A stretch of DNA of 64,000 nt from an uncultured Clostridia bacterium (GTDB lineage Bacteria > Bacillota > Clostridia > TANB77 > CAG-508): contig CANQYM010000001.1 of the NCBI GenBank assembly GCA_947628085.1, forward strand, positions 62,001 to 126,000, written 5' to 3'. Below the pieces are notes generated by a model that had not been told where the DNA came from, searched no databases, and saw only the letters and a program-made list of their open reading frames with translations. The position numbers and the translations under genes were made by a program. Positions 30,420 to 38,398 of this stretch are shown here, one piece after another (within the stretch, counting starts at the first letter, position 1; the number at the start of each line of letters is the position of its first letter).

Positions 30420-31025
30420 TTATATATCTTTTGCAAATTTTATTTTAGGCTTATCATCTTGAAATTCATTTATAATATACATTTTAAAAGTAATACTAGA
30501 ATTATTTTCAAAATTTATTTCTAAATCTAAACTAGAATAATCATTTTCTTCATTAGATGCAAAGCTTTTTGAAACAAATCTTGAACTTTCATATGTGGTA
30601 TTCTCTAATTTAGATACTTCCTGAACAATTTTGTTATAATCTTCAAAATTATCTATTCCAAGATTTGAATAAATTCTTTCTTTATTGTTTTGATAGTAAC
30701 TTTCTATTTCTTCAGCACTTTTATTTTTTAAATTATTACTAATCTCTGGAATTTCTTCAAAAACTAATTTGTATATTGCTGAATAAAATACTTTTTCATT
30801 TAAATTTCCTTCATATAATCTAACTAAAAAATTATATTCTTCTGGTATTATCATTTGTTTTTCGAGATATTCTTCATCTACTTCTTTTTGTGCCTCTAAG
30901 TTTTCTTCATATATAGGCTCATCTTTTTCTTTTAAAACATTATAAATAATTACAAAAGTTATTAATAAAACAAGTAAAATGATAAATATAATTGTTGCAA
31001 TTTTTATATATTTTTCTTTTTTCAT
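30420..31025 (-). CDS. Small membrane-anchored protein, accessory family of the giant cluster
   Basis: The product has 201 residues: a short basic head, a membrane helix at about 9-28, and an acidic extracellular domain with YYQNNKERI and NLGIDNFEDY, the hallmark shared with the two other small proteins of the cluster. Ribosome binding site AAGGAG precedes ATG 31025. It follows giant 5 by 16 bases and precedes its paralogue 29783-30379 by 40 bases. Function is unknown. Confidence 0.83.
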   Translation of the reverse strand: MKKEKYIKIATIIFIILLVLLITFVIIYNVLKEKDEPIYEENLEAQKEVDEEYLEKQMIIPEEYNFLVRLYEGNLNEKVFYSAIYKLVFEEIPEISNNLKNKSAEEIESYYQNNKERIYSNLGIDNFEDYNKIVQEVSKLENTTYESSRFVSKSFASNEENDYSSLDLEINFENNSSITFKMYIINEFQDDKPKIKFAKDI

Positions 31026-31041
31026 TTTTACTCCTTAAAAA

Positions 31042-34000
31042 TTAGAGAATTTTCTTATATCTAAAAGTCATTTCTTTGTTTACTTTTTCCGCCCATACTT
31101 GACTACAATATATTGGTCCTATTTGTGAAACATAAATATTTTTTCGTTTCAAGTAGTACGGAGAATATACCATTAAGTGTCCAAAGTCATCAACAGCTGC
31201 TGCAAAACTTGGGTAAGATTTCCATACACCTTGTGAATGTCCATTATAACTTCCTTTTATACTAAACCAGTTGTGTGTACTTGGATCTATAGCGTCCCAA
31301 GCTTTTCCACCACCAGATTCTATTATTGTAACACAAGCAGCGAAAACAGCATTAACATGATATTGTTCTTGCATTCTCATAAAAGCTTCTGTATTTGCTA
31401 AAATAATTTCTCTATCTGCAAACATTGTTCTAAATTGATCTTCTGTAACAAATAAAGATTCATCTGTAACATCATAATCTTCACATAAACGAATTCCTTT
31501 ATCCCATGGTGTATCTAGTTTCATATAATCTTCAACATTTTCAACCACTGTTCCATCTAAGTCTCTCATTATAACTCTTAAATAGTTTCCAATTACTGAA
31601 CGCTCTGAATCTGGATTTTCTCTTATTTCTTCATAAGTTCCAAATTCTTTATTTCTAAACTCTTCATCTTCTAATAGCTCTTTATCCGTTAGAGTTCTTC
31701 CTATTACAGTTCCCTCTTTTATGAAAACTAACTTTTCTTCTCCTGTATTAAAATATAGAGAAGGGCTTGCTTTTTGTTTTATTAATGATTCAGCATTTAA
31801 TTTATCTGTTTCTCTTTTACTTGCCATCTTATATTTAGCATCTTTTTCATAAAATGATTTTAATTTATAGTTATCTAGATTTAAGGAATTTGGTGATAAA
31901 CGCCCATCTTTAAAGTAACTCCATGATATTGGTTCATCATTTGTAACAATTCCATTATTTAAATCTCCTGGAAGGCTACATTTAAATCCATCTATGTAAA
32001 CTATGTATCCTGCTATTCCATATTTTTCATACAGTTCTACGAACTCTTTATATCCATAAACTGTTTTATCTAAGTCGCTAAAATTAGAAACTTCATCTTC
32101 ATTATTTAATCTATCTAAATAAACATTATGGTCATTTAATAAACTATTATTTTTCCAACTATTATTTGTGCCTTTTTCTAATTTTAAATAGTTTTCTGTA
32201 TCAAGAACTAAAATTTTTGCATATCCTACTTTATCTATTGGTATATTTTCAGAATTTACTTGATTTGCTCCTGTAGCAGGGTCTTGAGATGTTGTTGAAT
32301 TATCGATACTACCTTCTCCACCAAGAATAGATTTTACATCATATTTATAGTCTACGTTTTCTCTATATTCTGTTCCAGATATACTATCAGTTTCATCTTT
32401 ATATGTACCATATTCAAGTAGAATTCCTGTTACTGGTGATACTACTGCTTCGTTTCCTAAATATCCTTCATATTTTTCTGTTGCTTGTAAATCCCAAACA
32501 TGAATTCCTACCCAACCACTTGCTGCTGGCATTGCACTTCTTGAAGCACTTTTAGGAATTTCACATCTAAAGTTTGCTGGATCTGTATAGTCATGTCCTG
32601 TTTTATATATTGTAACAGTATCTTCTGTTTCTTCTCCAACATACATTATGTGATACCATCCTGTCCAATCTTCTGGATTAGTACTATTATTTCCATTTGA
32701 TTCATAGCACTGTATTAAATCTCCTAAATGCAAATCTCCAATTTCAAAAACTGGTTGTCCACCAAATTCGTTTAATAAGCTATTTATATCTATGGTACTT
32801 TTAGGTTGTCCTTCTCCACCAACTAAACCTGCCTTCATATAAACTTTATCTGTTGTATAGTTACAACAAGTTAAGAATATTTGGTTTACCATACAGTCAT
32901 CTATTCTTTTTGGCAAACCATTATGTGGATGATGTGGTACAGCTCCTGCTGAATAATTTGGATAAGCATCTAATGGAAGATAACTATCTCCTAAATTTCT
33001 TCCAAACATTGAGCATCTGTTAAAGTCATAGTCTGCTGATCCACCATATGCACAATAGTTAAATCCAAGCATATTCATTAAACCATAACAATATTCTCCT
33101 GCATCTTTTAATGCATCTCCTGTTCCATCTCCTATTACATCATCTCCAGCATATCTAGCAAAAATTCCACCTAATTTATTTAAGAATTCTTTATATTCCT
33201 TTTTATTTCCTTTGCTATAATAATTTCCTATTGTAGTTGAATTTAATTTATCTACCCACTTTTCTACAATTGCTTTTGTTTCAGTCCAACCTGCTTTATC
33301 AAAATCACTTGTAACTTTAGAAGAAGATCCAACTGTTTGTGAAGTATTTATTGTTTGACTTGAAGATGCTGAAACACTATTTTTATCTGTTCTAATTGAT
33401 GATACTACTGTTAAATTATCTGGTAAATCATCATTTGCTAAATAATCGTTTCCACCATCATCTATAATTCCATCCATAATAGGCTCAACATTTTCATATT
33501 CTGTTACATTAAATTCTTTATAATCGTATTTTGAATGTGCCATAGTTCCGAACTCATTTTCACGTTTATCTAAACTTCTAATTGGATAACCATATGAACA
33601 AATTTTAGGAACTATAAATTCTAATAATCTTGGTGTTTCATCTGTTAGTTCTTCTTTTTTAAAATATCCAAGCTCTACTATTAATTCTTTAAAATCTCTG
33701 TATATATAATCGGCATCTAATGTATGTTCATTTTCTAACATACTAAATGCATTTAATGAATCTTGATTTAAAGAAACTTCTCCAGATACATCTGCTACAG
33801 TAATAGTATTATTGTTTTCGTCTACAATAGATCTTTCTGTATAATCTACTTCATTTCCATCTGGTCCTATTCCTTTTACTGGTCCATAATATAGTTTATC
33901 TCCGTCTCCACTTATTGCTTTTCTTAATTCTATTATTTTATCTGCTGTTTCTGAAGATCCGTCATATCTAAAATATGTATTATTTAAAAACATTTTCTTT

Positions 34001-35457
34001 ATTTCTGGATTTGTTTCTATTCTTAAACCATCACCTGTTTGGTCAATAAATCCTCCACCTATTTCTTCATAAGCAGTCCATGTTCCGAAACTTGTTTTAT
34101 TCCACTTTATATCTTCAAATTGTCCATCATCTTCATATTTAATTGTTTTTGCTTTTTTAGCTACTTTTACTCCTTCGCTTTCAGCTTCTTCTGCTGTTCC
34201 ATTAAATAATTTGTATCCGCCATTTTCTGTTTTATATGTTCCGTCATCATTTATTTCATAAAGCTTATATTCTCCATATTTTGGATCGTCTACATCATCA
34301 TATGTTTCATATAGAGTCCATCTTTCTTTCATTATTGCTTCATATTCATAATCAGATTGTACAAATTCCTCATCTCTATCTTCTCTATTTTGAACAAAAT
34401 AAACATCTCTATACCAGTGATCTTTTACATAAGCTATATATGGTACATAATATTTTTCATCAAAAAATCCTCCAACTTCGCGTAAAATCATTATAACTTT
34501 TGTATCAAAAGATTCTACCATATCGTAAGCTAAGTCTGGCATCATTGTTGATAGATGTATTGATAGTAAAAAGTCCATTGGCATTCCATATCTTCCTGTC
34601 CAACCATCTAAGTTATATTCTACTGGTCCACCAAACCAGCCTCTTTTTATTACTAATTTTTTTGTATTATTTTCTTCATCAATTTTTATTTCTATGTTAT
34701 CTCCACTAAGAAAACCTGCATCATAATATGGTCCTACTATTCCTAAACCTCCACCCTCACGATGAAGTTCTATCATTCCTTTGCCCCAATATTGTCCTAA
34801 TTGTCCTCCTGTAAGAATATTTCCAATTCTTAGTGCAATTGATCTTAGTCCTCTTAATATTGCAGCCCAAAAACCTCCACCGCTTGGACCGGTTGTTTGA
34901 TTGAAGTTAGCAATTGTATAAACATAATTATCTGATGCTAAATATGTGAAAATGAAATCGCTTTTTGCTTCTTTTATTTTTCCTTCTTCTGTTCTTTCCA
35001 CTCCATCTTCATTATTTCCTACTGTATCTGTTAAAAAGCCATATCCTTTTAAGTCATATCCCATCTGCTCTAAGTAGTCCATAACATCATAAATTTCCTG
35101 ATCTTCAATTTGTTCAGTTGTATCACCACCAAAGAATGCTGCTAAACTATTGCCTAATTTTAGTGATAATGATTTTAATTTTTCCATAACCATACCAGGC
35201 ATAGTTAAGAAAAATACTACTATACCTATTATAATTATTAATATAATAATGAAAACTAATACCCAAGTGAGTATAGGAAGTAATGCTTTAATTAAGCTTT
35301 TTTGAGCTGCATTTTTTGTAGTTTTCTTTGCTAGTTCTTCTTGAATTTTTTTCCTAGAGTTTTTAGAAACACTACTTTCATTACTACTTTCTGTTTCTTC
35401 TGGTAAATTGTTTTCTAAATCTTCATTTAAATCTTCGTTTTCTTCATCATTATTCAT
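31042..35457 (-). CDS. Giant modular membrane protein 5: NlpC/CHAP-like and GH73-like modules
   Basis: The product has 1471 residues and is the first gene of the 26-kb operon. The acidic head is followed by a membrane helix at about 59-85 and the common scaffold, which is somewhat diverged late (LEFIVPKICSYGYP). The middle module is Cys-rich, with FLTCCNY near 864 and a GDLIQCYE, then WYHIMYVGE (His about 935) arrangement reminiscent of NlpC/P60 or CHAP. The C-terminal 140 residues resemble GH73 N-acetylglucosaminidases: AVFAACVTIIESGGG with the Glu near 1380, then HNWFSIKG and a YPSFAAAVDDFG segment. This C-terminus is unrelated to those of giants 1-4. A sigma-A promoter lies about 70-100 bases upstream. 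Confidence 0.86.
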   Translation of the reverse strand: MNNDEENEDLNEDLENNLPEETESSNESSVSKNSRKKIQEELAKKTTKNAAQKSLIKALLPILTWVLVFIIILIIIIGIVVFFLTMPGMVMEKLKSLSLKLGNSLAAFFGGDTTEQIEDQEIYDVMDYLEQMGYDLKGYGFLTDTVGNNEDGVERTEEGKIKEAKSDFIFTYLASDNYVYTIANFNQTTGPSGGGFWAAILRGLRSIALRIGNILTGGQLGQYWGKGMIELHREGGGLGIVGPYYDAGFLSGDNIEIKIDEENNTKKLVIKRGWFGGPVEYNLDGWTGRYGMPMDFLLSIHLSTMMPDLAYDMVESFDTKVIMILREVGGFFDEKYYVPYIAYVKDHWYRDVYFVQNREDRDEEFVQSDYEYEAIMKERWTLYETYDDVDDPKYGEYKLYEINDDGTYKTENGGYKLFNGTAEEAESEGVKVAKKAKTIKYEDDGQFEDIKWNKTSFGTWTAYEEIGGGFIDQTGDGLRIETNPEIKKMFLNNTYFRYDGSSETADKIIELRKAISGDGDKLYYGPVKGIGPDGNEVDYTERSIVDENNNTITVADVSGEVSLNQDSLNAFSMLENEHTLDADYIYRDFKELIVELGYFKKEELTDETPRLLEFIVPKICSYGYPIRSLDKRENEFGTMAHSKYDYKEFNVTEYENVEPIMDGIIDDGGNDYLANDDLPDNLTVVSSIRTDKNSVSASSSQTINTSQTVGSSSKVTSDFDKAGWTETKAIVEKWVDKLNSTTIGNYYSKGNKKEYKEFLNKLGGIFARYAGDDVIGDGTGDALKDAGEYCYGLMNMLGFNYCAYGGSADYDFNRCSMFGRNLGDSYLPLDAYPNYSAGAVPHHPHNGLPKRIDDCMVNQIFLTCCNYTTDKVYMKAGLVGGEGQPKSTIDINSLLNEFGGQPVFEIGDLHLGDLIQCYESNGNNSTNPEDWTGWYHIMYVGEETEDTVTIYKTGHDYTDPANFRCEIPKSASRSAMPAASGWVGIHVWDLQATEKYEGYLGNEAVVSPVTGILLEYGTYKDETDSISGTEYRENVDYKYDVKSILGGEGSIDNSTTSQDPATGANQVNSENIPIDKVGYAKILVLDTENYLKLEKGTNNSWKNNSLLNDHNVYLDRLNNEDEVSNFSDLDKTVYGYKEFVELYEKYGIAGYIVYIDGFKCSLPGDLNNGIVTNDEPISWSYFKDGRLSPNSLNLDNYKLKSFYEKDAKYKMASKRETDKLNAESLIKQKASPSLYFNTGEEKLVFIKEGTVIGRTLTDKELLEDEEFRNKEFGTYEEIRENPDSERSVIGNYLRVIMRDLDGTVVENVEDYMKLDTPWDKGIRLCEDYDVTDESLFVTEDQFRTMFADREIILANTEAFMRMQEQYHVNAVFAACVTIIESGGGKAWDAIDPSTHNWFSIKGSYNGHSQGVWKSYPSFAAAVDDFGHLMVYSPYYLKRKNIYVSQIGPIYCSQVWAEKVNKEMTFRYKKIL

Positions 35458-35529
35458 ACTTTTTTTCTTTCTTTTATAAAAAAATTATTTTTTATTTTCC
35501 CTAATAACTGCATTTAATCTCATAATTAT

Positions 35530-35558
35530 ATAATACCATTAACATATTATAATTTCAA
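35530..35558 (-). promoter_or_regulatory. Promoter of the giant-protein operon
   Basis: Minus-strand TTGAAA and TATTAT are spaced by exactly 17 bases, 73-101 bases upstream of the giant 5 start. This is the only good promoter-like sequence I found heading the cluster. The 303-base gap 35458-35760 otherwise contains this promoter, the terminator at 35582-35612 and plain AT-rich sequence. Confidence 0.7.
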
Positions 35559-35581
35559 CAAAATATTGGTAAAAAAACATA

Positions 35582-35612
35582 AAAAAATGCTAACAATTTG
35601 TTAGCATTTTTT
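35582..35612 (-). terminator. Rho-independent terminator of the transketolase operon
   Basis: A 13-bp perfect stem (35582-35594 with 35600-35612) around a 5-base loop, with A and T runs on either side. It ends transcripts coming from the transketolase genes and separates them from the giant operon. Confidence 0.9.
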
Positions 35613-35760
35613 ATATATTTTTGTTAAAATTTAAACTTGCTTTTTTGTCAATTTTTAAGACTTATTTTTAGCTGTTTTTTTATATTTTTATTTAATTTTT
35701 TGTTCTAATTTTTTTATCTAATTTTTTAATTTCATTAATTTTATTTTAAATTTTTCAAAT

Positions 35761-36693
35761 TTATTTTTCTTTTATTGCTTCAATAATTTTATCACTTGTA
35801 AGTCCAAAATATTTTAATAGTTCACTTGCACTTCCAGATTTTCCAAAACAATCTTTAATTCCTAAACGAATTAATTTTTTAGGATAGTTATCTGTTAAGA
35901 CTTCTGAAACAGCTGTTCCTAAGCCTCCAATTATATTGTGCTCTTCTATTGAAATTAGTTTTTCTGTTTCTTTTGCACATTTTACAATTGTTTCTTTATC
36001 TATAGGTTTTATTGTGTGAATATCTACAACTCTTATATTAATGTTTTCTTTTTCAAGTTCTTCTTTAGCTTTTAAAGCTTCTGCAACCATTATTCCTGTT
36101 GCAAAAACAGTTGCATCTTTTCCTTCTCCAAACTGAATTGCTTTTCCAAGTTCAAAGTTTGCAGTTTCATCATAAATAATTGGTGTAGATGCTCTTCCAA
36201 ATCTAATGTAAACAGGACCATTTATTTCTGCTGCTTTTTTTACTGCCCATTTTGCTTCTGTATCATCTGCTGGAGAAATTACAGTCATATTTGGAAGCCC
36301 TCTCATTAGATTTATATCTTCTAGCATTTGATGTGTTGCCCCATCTTCTCCAACACTTATTCCACAATGTGTTGCACATATTTTTACATTTAAGTTTGGA
36401 TAGCAAATGCTATTTCTAATTTGATCATATACTCTTCCTGTTGCAAAAACAGCAAATGTACTTGCAAAAGGTATTTTACCACATGTAGAAAGTCCTGCAG
36501 CTGTAGCTATCATATCTTGTTCTGCAATTCCCATATTAAAAAATCTATTTGGAAATTCTTTTAAAAATATTCCTGTTTTAGTTGCTCCTGCTAAATCGGC
36601 ATCTAAAACTACTACGTTTTCATTTACTCTTCCAAGTTCTGCCAATGCTTCTCCATAGCTTTGTCTTGTGGCTTTTTTATTTTCAAAATTCAT
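35761..36693 (-). CDS. Transketolase, C-terminal subunit
   Basis: The product has 310 residues, the length of the stand-alone Pyr-plus-C-terminal half of split transketolases. Visible features are DADLAGATKTG, the NMGIAEQDMIA segment with the conserved Glu that activates thiamine pyrophosphate, SVGEDGATHQ, and the C-terminal domain with SIEEHNIIGGLG. With the N-terminal subunit (36818-37639) it interconverts pentose-phosphate pathway sugars. The ribosome binding site next to ATG 36693 is weak; GGAGAG lies beyond a palindrome at 36704-36724. Split transketolases are common in Clostridia. Confidence 0.93.
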   Translation of the reverse strand: MNFENKKATRQSYGEALAELGRVNENVVVLDADLAGATKTGIFLKEFPNRFFNMGIAEQDMIATAAGLSTCGKIPFASTFAVFATGRVYDQIRNSICYPNLNVKICATHCGISVGEDGATHQMLEDINLMRGLPNMTVISPADDTEAKWAVKKAAEINGPVYIRFGRASTPIIYDETANFELGKAIQFGEGKDATVFATGIMVAEALKAKEELEKENINIRVVDIHTIKPIDKETIVKCAKETEKLISIEEHNIIGGLGTAVSEVLTDNYPKKLIRLGIKDCFGKSGSASELLKYFGLTSDKIIEAIKEK

Positions 36694-36703
36694 ACATTTT
36701 TCC

Positions 36704-36724
36704 GTATAATAATTATTATTATAC
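36704..36724 (-). repeat. Perfect 21-base palindrome in the leader of the transketolase C subunit
   Basis: Two 10-base arms (36704-36713 and 36715-36724) around one central base, lying between the GGAGAG sequence and the start codon of the gene 35761-36693. It could fold in mRNA and adjust translation, or be an operator. Being pure A/T apart from its end bases, it may also be chance. Confidence 0.6.
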
Positions 36725-36817
36725 TCTCCTATCTTAAATTTTTAGCTTTAAATTTTTTATATTTTATTTTGTTTTATATTTTGTCTTGTTTTTTATTTTA
36801 TCTTGTTTTTTATTTGC

Positions 36818-37639
36818 TTATTTTAAATCTTCTAATGCTATTTTATATTCTTCATCATTTGGTGCTTTTCCATGCCATCCTACTTGATTTTCCATAAAAG
36901 AAACACCTTTTCCTTTAGTTGTTTTAGCAATTATAACTGTTGGTTTTTCTTTAATTTTTTTAGCTTCTTCAAATGCATTTATAATTTCTTCAAAATTATG
37001 TCCATCTATTTTTAATACATTAAATCCAAAACTTTCAAATTTTTTATCTATTGGATATGGGCTCATAACATCTTCTATTTTTCCATCTATTTGTAAATTG
37101 TTGTTGTCTACTATAGCACAAAGATTATCTAATTTGTATTTGCTAGAAGACATTGCTGCTTCCCAAATTTGACCTTCTTCTATTTCGCCATCACCCATAA
37201 TGCAATATACTCTATAACTTTTTTTGTCTAATTTTCCTGCAAGAGCCATACCATTTGCAACAGATAGACCTTGACCTAATGAACCAGAAGTCATATCTAC
37301 ACCTGGTATTTTTTTCATATCTGGATGACCTTGAAGATAGCTATCTATTTTTCTAAAAGTTTTTAAGTCCTCTTCTGGGAAAAAGCCTTTTTCTGCTAAT
37401 GCTGAATAAAGTGCTGGTGAGCAATGTCCTTTTGATAAAACTAGTCTATCTCTATTTTCATCTTTAGGATTTTTTACACTCACATTCATTTCATGAAAAT
37501 ATAAAACTGTTAGAACATCTGCTATTGATAATGAGCCACCTGGATGTCCAGATGAAGCAGAATGTACCATTTCCACTATATTTCTTCTAATGTTTTTAGC
37601 ATGATTTTGCAAATTATTATATTCTTGAGAATCAATCAT
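36818..37639 (-). CDS. Transketolase, N-terminal (TPP-binding) subunit
   Basis: The product has 273 residues from ATG 37639; AAGGAG lies 7 bases upstream, which decides against the earlier in-frame TTG at 37645. It contains the thiamine pyrophosphate domain: SGHPGGSLSIADVL, SKGHCSPALY, GSLGQGLSVANGMA, and the metal-binding GDGEIEEGQIWEA motif with the following NN. It pairs with the C-terminal subunit encoded 124 bases downstream. That gap contains two 15-base direct repeats (36784-36798 and 36801-36815, partly beyond the stop) and a palindrome. Confidence 0.95.
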   Translation of the reverse strand: MIDSQEYNNLQNHAKNIRRNIVEMVHSASSGHPGGSLSIADVLTVLYFHEMNVSVKNPKDENRDRLVLSKGHCSPALYSALAEKGFFPEEDLKTFRKIDSYLQGHPDMKKIPGVDMTSGSLGQGLSVANGMALAGKLDKKSYRVYCIMGDGEIEEGQIWEAAMSSSKYKLDNLCAIVDNNNLQIDGKIEDVMSPYPIDKKFESFGFNVLKIDGHNFEEIINAFEEAKKIKEKPTVIIAKTTKGKGVSFMENQVGWHGKAPNDEEYKIALEDLK

Positions 37640-37657
37640 AAACAAGCTCCTTATAAA

Positions 37658-38311
37658 TTATATTATTCCAAATAAGTATCCAGATGGTAAATACCATAAA
37701 ATAACTCCACCTGCAATTGCATAGCCCCACCAAGGTACTGAACTTAGTATACTTACTGTTACATCCCAGGCATTGCTTCCTGCTGTTTTTATGCTATCTA
37801 CACTAAATATGTCTGTTAATTTAACTCCAAAAATTGTTGCATTTGTTAAGTCCATTCCAAATACATTGCTTAAATCTATTTCCCAACCGAATAAGCTAAT
37901 TATGTTAGTTTTGTCTGGAACTAAACTTTCATCAACAATTGAAATATTATATTTTCTTAATTCATTACCTTTTAGTTTTATTTGATATTCCTTAGTATCA
38001 CCAACATTTAAATCTTCTATTTTAATATATTTAGTTGTTGCTAGTAAATTTTGCTTACTAAATAAATCTATTTTTAAATAAAGGTTATTTTCATTTCCTG
38101 TTTTATTTGTTAATTTTATTCTCATATTTCCATTTACATTTGTTGCTCTACCATACACATCATCTATTGAAACACCATAGCTAGAAGGGCTAATAGTACC
38201 TGTCATTTTAACATACATTGCATCTAATAGACCATCTTCTAATATAGTAGATAAGAAAATAAAACCTACTATTCCTAAAGCATATAATAGAAATGTTTTC
38301 ATTCTATCCAT
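37658..38311 (-). CDS. Two-helix membrane protein of unknown function
   Basis: The product has 217 residues. Hydrophobic helices lie at about 6-24 and 192-212. Between them is an extracellular domain with beta-strand character (MRIKLTNKTGN, LYLKIDLFSKQ), similar in look to Ig-like domains. Ribosome binding site AGAGGT lies 7 bases before ATG 38311. It heads the operon with the transketolase genes 18 bases downstream, under the promoter at 38358-38386. No family is recognised, and its link to transketolase is probably transcriptional only. Confidence 0.8.
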   Translation of the reverse strand: MDRMKTFLLYALGIVGFIFLSTILEDGLLDAMYVKMTGTISPSSYGVSIDDVYGRATNVNGNMRIKLTNKTGNENNLYLKIDLFSKQNLLATTKYIKIEDLNVGDTKEYQIKLKGNELRKYNISIVDESLVPDKTNIISLFGWEIDLSNVFGMDLTNATIFGVKLTDIFSVDSIKTAGSNAWDVTVSILSSVPWWGYAIAGGVILWYLPSGYLFGII

Positions 38312-38357
38312 ATTTATTACCTCTTTTTATATTATATATACTTTAAAACACGTTATT

Positions 38358-38386
38358 ATTATACCTTAAAACGCTTTTTTTGTAAA
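38358..38386 (-). promoter_or_regulatory. Promoter of the 37658-38311 / transketolase operon
   Basis: Minus-strand TTTACA and TATAAT are spaced by 17 bases. The -10 lies 47 bases upstream of ATG 38311, in the gap after the addA stop. Confidence 0.78.
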
Positions 38387-38398
38387 TATTAAGTAATG

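Noticed and set aside
9697..35457. Prophage because of several lysozyme-like domains
   Set aside because: No capsid, tail, terminase, integrase or holin genes are visible, and every lysozyme-like domain is fused to a membrane-anchored scaffold.
9093..35457. Conjugative element or type IV secretion cluster
   Set aside because: Large anchored wall hydrolases occur in such elements, but there is no coupling ATPase, VirB4, relaxase or integrase in the window.
35613..35760. Small RNA or gene in the T-rich stretch after the transketolase stop
   Set aside because: Only A/T-rich low-complexity sequence apart from the terminator and promoter already listed; no conserved structure or open frame stands out.
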